From Gelidibacter sediminis (lineage in GTDB: Bacteria > Bacteroidota > Bacteroidia > Flavobacteriales > Flavobacteriaceae): a stretch of 64,000 nucleotides of DNA. Below the pieces are notes generated by a model. That model was not told where the DNA came from. It searched no databases and saw only the letters and a list, made by a program, of their open reading frames with translations. Below are positions 52,442 through 61,580 of the stretch, in pieces. Location: positions 1,178,001-1,242,000 of the forward strand of contig NZ_SOBW01000007.1 of NCBI RefSeq assembly GCF_004364975.1, given 5' to 3'. Position 1 is the stretch's first letter, and each line of letters begins with the position of its first letter. Made by a program: the position numbers and the translations under genes.

Positions 52442-53392
52442 CTATTTTAGATATTGAATGATAAACGCAATAACCACGCTGACCATTAATCCGATGTTCA
52501 CCTTCCCTAAGTCTTTCGCAATAATGATATAGGTGTATTTAATTTTATTCTTGTTGAGCAAATAGGTCATTGCCAATTCTCTACCCGCTAAAATCCCGAT
52601 AAAAACCCAAGTGGTGCTCATTGGGATGGTGTTGAGGTTTCCAAAAATGAACAGGAAAACACCATAAATAAGGTCGATGATGGTTGCAGAACGGATATTT
52701 TTAGTATTCGATTTCTGATTTACAATTTCTTGAATCTTGCCACCTCGCTTCTTTAAAATGTAAGCCATAATCACAAGAATAACACTCAATGCCAACAATA
52801 ACTCAGTCAACGAGAGTTGTCGCGGAAGAAACACGAAAATATTGGCAAAATCCTGAATGAGCCATTGCGACCATAAAAATCCGGTAGAAATCCATTGGGC
52901 CACCAACCAATAATGTTTGCGGGAATGTTTGTCTAACTTTTCTAAAGATAAAGGCGATTCAAATTTTTTGGAAATGATAACATACACCACAATTGCAAAC
53001 ACAAAAGACAATGCGTATCCATAAACGGATTTTAAAATCATCTTTTCGATAATCTGACCGGTGGAAAATACACTGAGAATCATAAAGGTGGTGCTGACAG
53101 GTATGCCTATTCTCGTAATAACTAATAAGGTTAAAGGTGCTAACAAAAGCCACCATTCCATATTTTCAGGTAAAGGAATATTGAGCAATCGACCATAGGA
53201 AACGTCGCCTGAGTGCATAACCCATCCATAAATTAAAGTGGCAGATAAAATAGTAACGGCAAACAGCCATAGCCACCACCATTTTAAGTTGTGATTGGAC
53301 GCCATGAACGTACCTAGTGTTTGGATTACGTCGTTTGCAATTACAGCATAGGCACATATGATAAACCCGATAGCTCCAAACATTAATTCCAT
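52442..53392 (-). CDS. PiT-family (Pho4-like) inorganic phosphate permease
   Basis: A 316-residue membrane protein with about 8-9 helices. The two family signatures are seen in inverted-repeat positions: AYAVIANDVIQTLGTFMA near the start and IPMSTTWVFIGILAGRE late in the protein, with PVSTTFMI in the middle. PiT proteins import phosphate with protons or Na+. It is short for the family (many have about 330-500 residues) and no PhoU-like gene is adjacent. Confidence 0.85.
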   Translation of the reverse strand: MELMFGAIGFIICAYAVIANDVIQTLGTFMASNHNLKWWWLWLFAVTILSATLIYGWVMHSGDVSYGRLLNIPLPENMEWWLLLAPLTLLVITRIGIPVSTTFMILSVFSTGQIIEKMILKSVYGYALSFVFAIVVYVIISKKFESPLSLEKLDKHSRKHYWLVAQWISTGFLWSQWLIQDFANIFVFLPRQLSLTELLLALSVILVIMAYILKKRGGKIQEIVNQKSNTKNIRSATIIDLIYGVFLFIFGNLNTIPMSTTWVFIGILAGRELAMTYLLNKNKIKYTYIIIAKDLGKVNIGLMVSVVIAFIIQYLK

Positions 53393-53516
53393 AGGAATGT
53401 GTATTTTAATTAGGCAAATGTATTTCTGTTCCTACCATCAAATGTTACGGTAAGGTTATTTAATTGTAAGGAAATAAAATTAAATTGTTTTGGATTTTTT
53501 TAACATGACATTCATT

Positions 53517-53524
53517 TACCTTTG
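53517..53524 (+). promoter_or_regulatory. -7 box (TACCTTTG) of the small secreted protein gene
   Basis: TACCTTTG matches TAnnTTTG and lies 17 bases before the ATG at 53542. A TTG at 53490-53492 is 24 bases away, slightly long for the usual spacing. Confidence 0.45.
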
Positions 53525-53541
53525 TGTTTTTAAATGACATT

Positions 53542-53886
53542 ATGTTCACTATAAAAGGAGCCATTCTATACGTACTCGGATGGGTGATGTTGCTCGGCTC
53601 ATCCGATCTGTCAGCGTCATCAGTGGCAACTTATACGCCAGTGGATACTATTGCAGCGTCACAGGATCATGATCATGTGCCGTTTACTTTTGACGCGGTT
53701 ATTGATATTAACCATTCATTTACCTATGAAGTTCCAGGAGTAAAACTTTTTCCACAGCCTTATAAGCCTAGTGAAAACGCCATAACTCCTTTAAACTATC
53801 AGCTTTCATATTACGCTATTGGCCAGCAAATTGTGGTCAAACTCTCTACAAAAGCCATCATTTTTCCCTTTCATTGGTTCACATAG
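53542..53886 (+). CDS. Hypothetical secreted or membrane-anchored protein, 114 residues
   Basis: The ATG at 53542 (MFTIKGAILYVLGWVMLL) is preferred over the GTG at 53524, which falls on the -7 box. An N-terminal hydrophobic segment (5-20) precedes a beta-rich domain (FTFDAVIDINHSFTYEVPG; the longer run is not quoted). A cluster QDHDHV could bind metal but is not a known motif. No family recognised. A second small gene follows in the same direction after 81 bases. Confidence 0.6.
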   Translation: MFTIKGAILYVLGWVMLLGSSDLSASSVATYTPVDTIAASQDHDHVPFTFDAVIDINHSFTYEVPGVKLFPQPYKPSENAITPLNYQLSYYAIGQQIVVKLSTKAIIFPFHWFT

Positions 53887-53967
53887 ACACTTATTTTTTT
53901 TAAGAAATAATTTTGAGGTGTTTCATTACACCCTTATCAGTCTATCAATAATTTAAAATTTAATTCA

Positions 53968-54471
53968 ATGCATATATCAATGAATATGGTAATGATCCTT
54001 GTATCATTACTCGTAATAGTACCTGTCATTTTATTTGTCTTAGCAGACAAAGGTGGCCTTTCAAAAAAGAAGAAAGCTTTTGATGCCATCGCAAAGGCGA
54101 ATGATGTCCAATTCAGCTCACAAGAAGTTTGGAATAATACCTGCTTAGGTTTTCAGGAAGAAGGAAACGTTCTATTGTATATCAATACGCAAAATCCAGA
54201 ACCAATTGTCCAAAAAATTAAATTGAATGAGGTTAAAAAGTGTGTCATTAACAAGGTTATGAAAGATTACAAAAATGGCGATCGGCAGTATTCTGAATTA
54301 GCGCGTTTGGATATGGAATTTAGCTTTCTCTCAAATACCAATCCGGTAGCAATAACTTTTTATAATGCAGAAGACAATTTTTCACAGAACCATGACGTTG
54401 CACGTGCTGAAAAATGGTTGGCTTTAATAGATAAACATAAAGGTGCTAATCGCCGAAATGTAGCGGCCTAA
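53968..54471 (+). CDS. Hypothetical membrane-anchored protein, 167 residues
   Basis: A single N-terminal helix (about 4-22, MNMVMILVSLLVIVPVILFV) anchors a soluble cytoplasmic-looking domain with alternating strands and helices (NTCLGFQEEGNVLLYINTQ, the quoted part; IKLNEVKKCVIN; ARLDMEFSFLS). It is unlike any family I can name. It lies between the secreted protein and the antiporter, with a strong terminator after it. Confidence 0.68.
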   Translation: MHISMNMVMILVSLLVIVPVILFVLADKGGLSKKKKAFDAIAKANDVQFSSQEVWNNTCLGFQEEGNVLLYINTQNPEPIVQKIKLNEVKKCVINKVMKDYKNGDRQYSELARLDMEFSFLSNTNPVAITFYNAEDNFSQNHDVARAEKWLALIDKHKGANRRNVAA

Positions 54472-54485
54472 TTTATAGTTCAGTT

Positions 54486-54552
54486 AAAAAAGCCATCTCT
54501 TTTAAGGTGTTGAATTTGCTTTAAAAATCTTGACAATGGAGATGGCTTTTTT
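54486..54552 (+). terminator. Long terminator hairpin
   Basis: AAAAAGCCATCTC (54486-54498) pairs with GAGATGGCTTTTTT (54539-54552). The about 40-base loop can form an inner stem (TTTTAA with TTTAAAA). An A-run before and a U-run after make it bidirectional in form. Confidence 0.8.
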
Positions 54553-54619
54553 CTATAAAATAATTTTTCACATTATTTTCTACATCACTTAATAGCATAC
54601 ATTTACTAAAATTCATTTT

Positions 54620-55576
54620 ATGTTACTCTCTAGTTTTTTGGTCGTCATAGGGTTTGTGCTTCTTATCAAAGGGGCCGATTGGATGGTTAATGGTTCTACG
54701 CTTTTGGCTAAGAAGAATAAAATTCCAGATCTGGCCATAGGCTTGACTATTGTAGCATTTGGGACTTCTGCACCTGAATTGGTGGTGAATACCGTAGCCT
54801 CCTATGAAAACCATTCTGATATTGTATTAGGGAATGTTATTGGTAGTAATAACTTTAACCTGTTTATGATTTTAGGTATTGTTGGACTTATTTTTCCTAT
54901 TGCCGTTCAATCCTCAACCGTATGGAAGGAAATCCCTATTTCGCTATTGGCAGCATTGGTGTTTTTGGTGTTGGCAAATGGATATGTTATGGGAGATATG
55001 GGTCTGTCCAGAGTTGACGGAATCATTTTACTCAGTTTATTCTTGGCCTTTCTGTTTTACATTTACAAACAAATGAAAACTGATGTCTCGACTACTGAAG
55101 AAGTGGAGATCACAGCCTCTAATTATAAGATTTGGGGGTTTATTATATTAGGATTGATCGGTTTGGTGATTGGAGGGAAATTGATTGTTGATAACGCCGT
55201 TTCTATAGCTAGTAATTTAGGAGTGAGTGAAAAAATTATCGGACTTACTATTATTGCGGCAGGGACTTCATTGCCAGAGCTGATGACAAGTGTGGTTGCG
55301 GCGCTTAAAAAGAACAGCGATATTGCCATAGGGAATATTATTGGCTCTAATATATTTAATATTTTCCTGATTCTTTCGGTAAGTTCTTTGGTACGACCAA
55401 TCGAATTCAGCACCGTTTTTAATACCGATATTTATCTTCTTTTGGGTGGAACAGTATTTCTATTTGTAGCGATGTTTACCGGCAAAAGGAAAACATTAGA
55501 CCGATGGGAATCTGGGCTGTTACTGACCGTCTTTATTGGTTATACTACATACCTCGTGCTTCAGGAACTGCACTAA
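54620..55576 (+). CDS. Calcium/sodium antiporter (CaCA family, YrbG-like)
   Basis: A 318-residue antiporter of about 10 helices arranged as two inverted halves. Each half carries an ion-binding alpha-repeat: AFGTSAPELVVNTVAS near the start and AAGTSLPELMTSVVAA near residue 210, with a matching GNVIGSNNFN and GNIIGSNIFNIF. Its neighbours do not hint at a special role. It faces the tex gene; the two stops are 3 bases apart. Confidence 0.95.
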   Translation: MLLSSFLVVIGFVLLIKGADWMVNGSTLLAKKNKIPDLAIGLTIVAFGTSAPELVVNTVASYENHSDIVLGNVIGSNNFNLFMILGIVGLIFPIAVQSSTVWKEIPISLLAALVFLVLANGYVMGDMGLSRVDGIILLSLFLAFLFYIYKQMKTDVSTTEEVEITASNYKIWGFIILGLIGLVIGGKLIVDNAVSIASNLGVSEKIIGLTIIAAGTSLPELMTSVVAALKKNSDIAIGNIIGSNIFNIFLILSVSSLVRPIEFSTVFNTDIYLLLGGTVFLFVAMFTGKRKTLDRWESGLLLTVFIGYTTYLVLQELH

Positions 55577-55579
55577 ATA

Positions 55580-57703
55580 TTAGTTGTGCAATTTAAGCTG
55601 AATGCGTTTTCGTGGAACATCAACATCTAATACTTTAACGATAACCTGTTGATGTAGGGACACATGCTCATTCACATCACTTACAAACGAATCGGAAAGA
55701 TTGGACACATGAATCAACCCACTTTCTTTGATTCCGATATCGACAAAGGCTCCAAAATTGGTCACATTATTGACAATTCCAGGTAGCAACTGTCCTTCTT
55801 CCAAATCGTTGATGGTTTTGATGTTTTGGTTAAACGTAAACACTTTGGCCTGCTCACGAATATCCAGGCCTGGTTTTTCCAATTCCTTAATAATGTCTTG
55901 AAGTGTTGGAAGGCCAACAGTGTCAGTACAATAGTTCTTTAAATCGATTTTGTGAAGTTCAGATTTGTTGCCAATCAATTCTGATACTTTTTTACCTAAA
56001 TCCTTAGCCATTTTTTCAACTATAGGGTAGCTTTCAGGATGTACCGCAGAATCGTCCAACGGATTTTTAGCCGATTTGACTCTCAAAAATCCTGCGCCTT
56101 GTTCAAACGCCTTTCCACCTAAGCGTGGTACTTTTTTAATGTCGTTTCGCGATGTAAAAGCGCCGTTTTCTTCGCGGTAATTGACGATGTTTTCAGCCAA
56201 TTTAGGCCCAATTCCAGAAACATAACTTAATAAACTTGTACTTGCAGTATTAAGATTTAGCCCAACAGCGTTCACGCAACTTTCCACAACGACGTCCAAT
56301 TCCTTTTTGAGTTTGTTTTGATCGACATCATGTTGGTATTGCCCAACACCAATTGATTTGGCGTCAATTTTAACCAATTCTGCCAACGGATCCTGAAGGC
56401 GTCTGCCGATGGATACAGATCCTCGAACAGTAACATCATAATTTGGGAATTCATCTCTTGCAATTTTAGAAGCCGAATAAATACTTGCTCCAGCTTCACT
56501 CACCACAAAAACCTGAATGTCATTTTTAAACCTAATTTTTCTGATAAAAGCTTCGGTTTCTCTTGAAGCTGTGCCGTTGCCAATGGCGATTGCTTCAATT
56601 TGATAGGCCTCACTCAAGGAGCTTATTTTTTTCATCGCACCAATAGTGTCATTCTTTGGTGGATGTGGATAAATGGTTTCATTGTATAGGAGTCCGCCTT
56701 GCGCATCCAAACACACCACTTTACAGCCCGTTCTAAAGCCAGGATCTACGGCAAGAACGCGTTTTTCACCTAATGGAGAACCAAGTAGTAGTTGTTTTAA
56801 ATTTTTAGCAAAGACAGAAATAGCTGCTTCATCAGCTTTTAACTTAGCGTTTTGTAGCGCTTCATTAGATAGTGATGGCAATAATAAACGCTTATAAGCA
56901 TCTTGAATAGCGATTTTGATTTGCTCTGAACACTCGTTATTGGAGCGAATAATGCGATCTTCAATTTTGGAGAGCGCTTTTTCATCATCAATGCTTATTT
57001 TAAATTTAATAAAACCTTCGTTTTCAGCACGTAGAATTGCCAATAACCTGTGCGACGGAATGCGACTTAACGATTCTTCCCAATCAAAATAATCGCGGAA
57101 TTTCTGTGCATTTTCATCATCACCCTTCGCCTTTACCACCTTAGTAGAAATCACGGCAAAACGTTCCAATTGCTGACGAATGTTGTTTCTTAGATCTGTG
57201 CGTTCATTGATCCATTCTGCAATAATATGGCGCGCACCTTCCAAAGCATCATCCGCAGAAGCGACGTCTCCTTTTGCATATTTATAAGCCAACGCTTCAA
57301 TATCTGAAGCGTTTTGGCTCATAATAATTTTAGCCAAAGGTTCTAATCCATTTTGTCTTGCAGTTTCAGCCTTTGTCTTTCTGCTTTTCTTGAAGGGAAG
57401 GTATAAATCTTCCAGAGCAGTCAAATCGAGAACATTTTCAATCTTTTGGCGAAGTTCAGGTGTTAATGCATCTTGTTCTTCAATTGCTTTCAGGATGGCG
57501 ATTTTGCGTTTTTCAAGCGCTTCAAACTGTTCCTTAAATTTTACAATATCTCCAATTTGAACTTCATCAAGATTGCCTGTGCGTTCTTTTCTATACCTTG
57601 ATATAAAAGGAATGGTCGCATCTTCATTTAACAATTCGACCGTGTTTTTAACGGAATTTTCTGGAAGTTTTGTTTGCGAAATAATATAAGAAATCAGCTG
57701 CAT
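55580..57703 (-). CDS. tex: Tex-family RNA-binding transcription accessory protein
   Basis: A 707-residue protein matching Tex in order and length: N-terminal helical part, a YqgF-like domain (LAVDPGFRTGCKVVCLD), helix-hairpin-helix segments (SYVSGIGPKLAENIVNYR; FLRVKSAKNPLDDS) and a C-terminal S1 domain (about 640-707; GIVNNVTNFGAFVDIGIKES). Tex binds RNA and RNA polymerase and affects transcript release and gene expression. Start at 57703 as the only suitable ATG. Confidence 0.95.
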   Translation of the reverse strand: MQLISYIISQTKLPENSVKNTVELLNEDATIPFISRYRKERTGNLDEVQIGDIVKFKEQFEALEKRKIAILKAIEEQDALTPELRQKIENVLDLTALEDLYLPFKKSRKTKAETARQNGLEPLAKIIMSQNASDIEALAYKYAKGDVASADDALEGARHIIAEWINERTDLRNNIRQQLERFAVISTKVVKAKGDDENAQKFRDYFDWEESLSRIPSHRLLAILRAENEGFIKFKISIDDEKALSKIEDRIIRSNNECSEQIKIAIQDAYKRLLLPSLSNEALQNAKLKADEAAISVFAKNLKQLLLGSPLGEKRVLAVDPGFRTGCKVVCLDAQGGLLYNETIYPHPPKNDTIGAMKKISSLSEAYQIEAIAIGNGTASRETEAFIRKIRFKNDIQVFVVSEAGASIYSASKIARDEFPNYDVTVRGSVSIGRRLQDPLAELVKIDAKSIGVGQYQHDVDQNKLKKELDVVVESCVNAVGLNLNTASTSLLSYVSGIGPKLAENIVNYREENGAFTSRNDIKKVPRLGGKAFEQGAGFLRVKSAKNPLDDSAVHPESYPIVEKMAKDLGKKVSELIGNKSELHKIDLKNYCTDTVGLPTLQDIIKELEKPGLDIREQAKVFTFNQNIKTINDLEEGQLLPGIVNNVTNFGAFVDIGIKESGLIHVSNLSDSFVSDVNEHVSLHQQVIVKVLDVDVPRKRIQLKLHN

Positions 57704-57745
57704 GGAGTCGCTTTAAAATATGGAATACAAAGATAAGAAGATAAA

Positions 57746-57773
57746 AAAACTGTTTGAGGTTTCAAACAGTTTT
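57746..57773 (-). terminator. Terminator between the NlpE-type gene and tex
   Basis: AAAACTGTTTGA and TCAAACAGTTTT form a perfect 12-bp stem around GGTT; on the minus strand a TTTTTTT run follows. Confidence 0.85.
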
Positions 57774-57841
57774 GAATGCTATAATTATGATATTAAATGG
57801 CCGTTGTTTGTAAGTTAGTTGCAAGCAAGTCTTTATTCTTG

Positions 57842-57870
57842 ATTCTAGAAGCGCAGCGGTCTTGATTCTT
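57842..57870. repeat. Dispersed repeat (AGCGGTCTT family), copy 2
   Basis: AAGCGCAGCGGTCTT and flanks agree with 45274-45302 at 24 of 29 positions; it lies between tex and the NlpE-type gene. Confidence 0.6.
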
Positions 57871-57900
57871 TATATAAAAACATTGTTATGAATTATCAAA

Positions 57901-58686
57901 TTAATTAGCCGCTTTAAAAGTTGCCAATTTAAGATGGTTTTCGTCATACATCACCAACGCGCGATCTTCAAAAGCATAAGATCTCGTGGCAGTCATAATC
58001 TTAATAAATTGATTTTCAGTTTCCATTTCCGGACAGGACTTAAGCGTATTTATCAAATTAGAAAACTTCAGTTTAAGTGCGTCTCCAACTTCATAACCGC
58101 CTTGTAAATCGTTACAGCCGGTATATCCATGTAGGGTAAAATCATCACTAAATTGAACAAATGGGTGCCCGCCTTTAACTTCTTTTAGTTGAATTTTATC
58201 ACCTCTAAAAGATACCAAATGCCATTTTTCACCCACTAACTGATCGGTTACTTTCTTTAAAACATAATTGGATTTTAGTTCGCCCGTAGGTCTATTGCCT
58301 TCTGCATCTAAAAGGGTCAAGGTGTTTTCTCCAACAAAATATGGGTTTCTTTTGGAGTCTGACAATACTAATCTTTGGCCTTCATCGTCCCATTTAAAGG
58401 TGCCTTTAGACTCAAATGTTCTTGGCTCAGCTCCCAAATACGTTTCTTTTACCATATACGTATTGTCGTCATTTATGGTGACCACCGTTTTGATGCCTTC
58501 GCAATCGGCACATGGTACAACGCCTTCATAAGTGCCTTCCCAATCTAATGAAGTTCTACTGTTATCGGCCATGGCTTCCGTTTCAGAGGCTTCAGCCGCT
58601 TGATTATCTTTTTTAGAGCCAGAATTGCAAGCTGTACTCATGACTAAGACAGCTGCGAATAGACTATTTATAAGTGTTTTTTTCAT
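57901..58686 (-). CDS. NlpE-META fusion lipoprotein
   Basis: A 261-residue lipoprotein (VMSTAC, Cys20). The first domain is NlpE-like (about 45-140: WEGTYEGVVPCADCEG with its CxxC, TFESKGTFKWDDEG). The second (about 145-261) is META/HslJ-like: LVGEKWHLVSFRGD, FTLHGYTGCNDLQG and SYAFEDRALVMYDE. NlpE in E. coli senses surface contact, copper and lipoprotein trafficking and triggers Cpx; META domains bind outer-envelope components. Cpx-type partners are not seen in the window, so the sensing role here is inferred only by fold. A single-META paralogue follows upstream on the same strand. Confidence 0.9.
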   Translation of the reverse strand: MKKTLINSLFAAVLVMSTACNSGSKKDNQAAEASETEAMADNSRTSLDWEGTYEGVVPCADCEGIKTVVTINDDNTYMVKETYLGAEPRTFESKGTFKWDDEGQRLVLSDSKRNPYFVGENTLTLLDAEGNRPTGELKSNYVLKKVTDQLVGEKWHLVSFRGDKIQLKEVKGGHPFVQFSDDFTLHGYTGCNDLQGGYEVGDALKLKFSNLINTLKSCPEMETENQFIKIMTATRSYAFEDRALVMYDENHLKLATFKAAN

Positions 58687-58778
58687 ATTTTTAAATGTTT
58701 GATTTGGGAAATTTATTAAACTATGAGGAGACTGAAATATTTTTTAAGTAATCTTAACACGTCGGAGGATACAGATTC

Positions 58779-59246
58779 TTAATCTTCTACAGCTTCAAAC
58801 GTTGAGAGTACATAACCGTTTTCATCTTTTAAGGTCAACTCATTGTTGGTAATAATATAAGTAGCAGCTTTTTGTAAATTGGCCATGAAAACACCTTCAA
58901 TACCATTGTCATCGCAATAGCGCATAGTGGCCAACATTTCTGAAAATTGGATGTTCTGATTGCCTTTTAGGGTAAAGGTGCCACCAAAAGGGTTGCAACC
59001 ACTGTTACCACCAACACCATTGTCCTTTGCTGTAAGCCGGATGAACGGTTGCTCCAATTCCGTTTTACTAAGATTTACAATATCACCATTAAGTTTCGTT
59101 AAAACCCATTTTGCACCCACAAGATGCGCTACCGATTTTTTATCAACAGTATGAACAGTCTCAGTTTGTTTTTTTGGTACCTCTTGAGTTTTACAATTAA
59201 ATAAAATGAGGCAGAATAGCACGGTTAAACTTAAAACGTATTTCAT
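58779..59246 (-). CDS. META/HslJ-domain lipoprotein
   Basis: A 155-residue lipoprotein (LILFNC, Cys18) with one META domain: LVGAKWVLTKLNGD, GGNSGCNPFGGTFTLKG, then FMANLQKAATYII and NELTLKDENG. The C-F-GGT motif matches the second half of the NlpE-META protein downstream, so the two are paralogues. HslJ-like proteins act in the envelope under stress. It lies 93 bases before the NlpE-META gene and 79 bases after metG. Confidence 0.88.
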   Translation of the reverse strand: MKYVLSLTVLFCLILFNCKTQEVPKKQTETVHTVDKKSVAHLVGAKWVLTKLNGDIVNLSKTELEQPFIRLTAKDNGVGGNSGCNPFGGTFTLKGNQNIQFSEMLATMRYCDDNGIEGVFMANLQKAATYIITNNELTLKDENGYVLSTFEAVED

Positions 59247-59324
59247 AATGTATAATATTATATGATAGTGTTATCCAAAGATAATGAACTGTTTCAAGTT
59301 ATGTTAAAAAAGAAAATTTCCTTT

Positions 59325-61418
59325 TTAACTTATTTGCAATCCGTTAGGTACTTTGGCACCCGTTGTGGTGTCAGGATTCACAAAAACTAATTTGCCGTCT
59401 TCGGACTCCGTCATTAAAATCATGCCCTGACTTTCTACACCTCTTAGTGCTCTCGGTGCTAAATTGACCAACACGGTAACGCGTTTTCCAACCACTTCTT
59501 CAGGCGTAAAGCTTTCAGCAATTCCTGAAACAATGGTACGCACATCAATACCTGTATCTACCTTTAAAACCAATAATTTATTTGCTTTTGGCATTTTTTC
59601 AGCCTCAATAATAGTGCCCACACGCATATCTAATTTAGAAAAATCTTCAAAGGTGATGGTTTCTTTTTGAGGTTCTACCTTTCTATTTGCCACTTCGTTT
59701 GCTTTTTTACTTGCCACTAATTTGTCTAATTGCTGTTGAATGGTGTCGTCTTCGATTTTTGAAAATAACAATTGTGCTTTGCCAATTTGATGACCTGTAG
59801 GGATCAAAATATCTTTTGATGAAATATCATTCCAAGTATTGCTAATACGATTCCCGTCAGCAGCGTCACTTGAGCTGATACCAAGAATGGATTTTAATTT
59901 ATCTGACGTAAACGGTAAAAAAGGTTCGCTTAAAGTTGCTAAAGCAGATGCAATTTGAAGTGCCACAAACATGATTGTTTTGGTGCGTACTTCATCGGTT
60001 TTCACCAATTTCCATGGCTCTTCATCAGCGAGATATTTATTGCCTAAACGCGCAAGATTCAATAATTCCTGACTCGCTTCTCTAAATCTGTAGCGCTCAA
60101 TGGAGCTTGCAATTACATCTGGATATGCTTTTAATGCTGCTAAAGTTTCCTGATCAACGGCACTAAATTCTGAAGCTTCAGGTACCACACCGCCGTAATA
60201 TTTATCGGTTAACACCACAACACGATTGATGAAATTCCCGAAAATGGCCACCAATTCATTATTGTTTCGTGCTTGGAAATCTTTCCATGTGAAATCGTTA
60301 TCCTTAGTTTCAGGCGCATTAGCCGTCAACGCATAACGTAAAACATCCTGCTGATTTGGGAAATCCTCCAAGTATTCTGGTAACCAAACGGCCCAGTTTT
60401 TTGAAGTAGAGAGTTTATTACCTTCCAAATTCAAGAATTCGTTAGCTGGGACATTGTCTGGTAAAATATAGGAACCTTCCGCTTTCAACATGGCTGGGAA
60501 AATAATACAGTGAAAAACAATATTGTCTTTCCCGATAAAATGCACCAATTTGGTGTCTTTATCTTTCCAATATGGCTCCCAATCTTTTCCAACGCGATCA
60601 GCCCATTCTTTAGTAGAAGAAATGTAACCAATTGGCGCATCAAACCACACATAAAGCACTTTTCCGTCAGCCCCTTCAACAGGCACAGGAATGCCCCAAT
60701 CTAAATCTCTCGTTACTGCTCTTGGGCGTAACCCGTCGTCAATCCACGATTTTACTTGGCCGTAAACATTAGGTTTCCAGTCTTTTTTATGACCTTCTAA
60801 AATCCATTCTTTTAAAAATGCTTCGTGCTTATCTAAAGGTAAAAACCAGTGTTTGGTTTGTTTTAATGTTGGAACGTTACCGGTAATGGCCGATTTCGGA
60901 TTGATCAAATCGGTAGCATTTAAGCTGCTGCCGCATTTTTCACATTGGTCGCCATAAGCTTCCTCATTACCACATTTCGGACACGTTCCGGTTACAAATC
61001 GATCCGCTAAAAACTGATCGGCTTCTTCATCATAAAGTTGCTCCGTAGTTTCCTCAATAAATTCACCTTTAGCATATAAAGTTTTGAAAAACTCCTGGGC
61101 AGTTTCATGATGAATTTTTGCTGAAGTGCGCGAATAGTTGTCGAAACTGATACCAAAATCTTCAAACGATGTTTTGATAATCGCGTGGTATTTGTCCACA
61201 ATGTCTTGAGGTGTAACACCTTCTTTTTTTGCTTTGATAGTAATAGGCACACCGTGTTCGTCGCTTCCGCAGATAAATGCCACGTCCTTTCCAAGGAGTC
61301 TTAAATAGCGTGCATAGATATCTGCAGGCACATAAACTCCAGCCAAATGGCCAATATGGATTGGTCCGTTGGTGTAAGGTAATGCGGCGGTAATGGTATA
61401 GCGTTTTGGATGGTTCAT
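59325..61418 (-). CDS. metG: Methionyl-tRNA synthetase
   Basis: A 697-residue enzyme. The HIGH motif is HIGH at 21-24, a four-Cys zinc knob CPKCG...CEKCG lies near residues 145-165, and the KMSKS loop appears as KLSTS (near 335). The C-terminal about 115 residues form the EMAP-II-like tRNA-binding domain ([20 protein letters not shown] starts it, in part), including [12 protein letters not shown]. Full length, so no split from a separate tRNA-binding protein. A dispersed repeat follows the start on the upstream side. Confidence 0.98.
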   Translation of the reverse strand: MNHPKRYTITAALPYTNGPIHIGHLAGVYVPADIYARYLRLLGKDVAFICGSDEHGVPITIKAKKEGVTPQDIVDKYHAIIKTSFEDFGISFDNYSRTSAKIHHETAQEFFKTLYAKGEFIEETTEQLYDEEADQFLADRFVTGTCPKCGNEEAYGDQCEKCGSSLNATDLINPKSAITGNVPTLKQTKHWFLPLDKHEAFLKEWILEGHKKDWKPNVYGQVKSWIDDGLRPRAVTRDLDWGIPVPVEGADGKVLYVWFDAPIGYISSTKEWADRVGKDWEPYWKDKDTKLVHFIGKDNIVFHCIIFPAMLKAEGSYILPDNVPANEFLNLEGNKLSTSKNWAVWLPEYLEDFPNQQDVLRYALTANAPETKDNDFTWKDFQARNNNELVAIFGNFINRVVVLTDKYYGGVVPEASEFSAVDQETLAALKAYPDVIASSIERYRFREASQELLNLARLGNKYLADEEPWKLVKTDEVRTKTIMFVALQIASALATLSEPFLPFTSDKLKSILGISSSDAADGNRISNTWNDISSKDILIPTGHQIGKAQLLFSKIEDDTIQQQLDKLVASKKANEVANRKVEPQKETITFEDFSKLDMRVGTIIEAEKMPKANKLLVLKVDTGIDVRTIVSGIAESFTPEEVVGKRVTVLVNLAPRALRGVESQGMILMTESEDGKLVFVNPDTTTGAKVPNGLQIS

Positions 61419-61437
61419 TGTATATGAAATCTGTAAT

Positions 61438-61510
61438 CTCGAGCGTGCTCGAGCATGTTTTTATTAGTTTTAAATCATTAATGGTTTCGACTGCGCTCAA
61501 CCTGACATCT
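61438..61510. repeat. Dispersed intergenic repeat with palindrome
   Basis: CTCGAGCGTGCTCGAG (61438-61453) is a perfect arm pair; further on GGTTTCGACTGCGCTCAACC follows. Phrases of this type are frequent between genes of flavobacteria. It lies between divergent metG and the LD-carboxypeptidase gene. Confidence 0.5.
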
Positions 61511-61580
61511 GCCTTCTTAAAGGCAGCTACAAAAGTACGCATTTTGACCTCGAATTAGAAAAAAAATGTATTTTTACATT

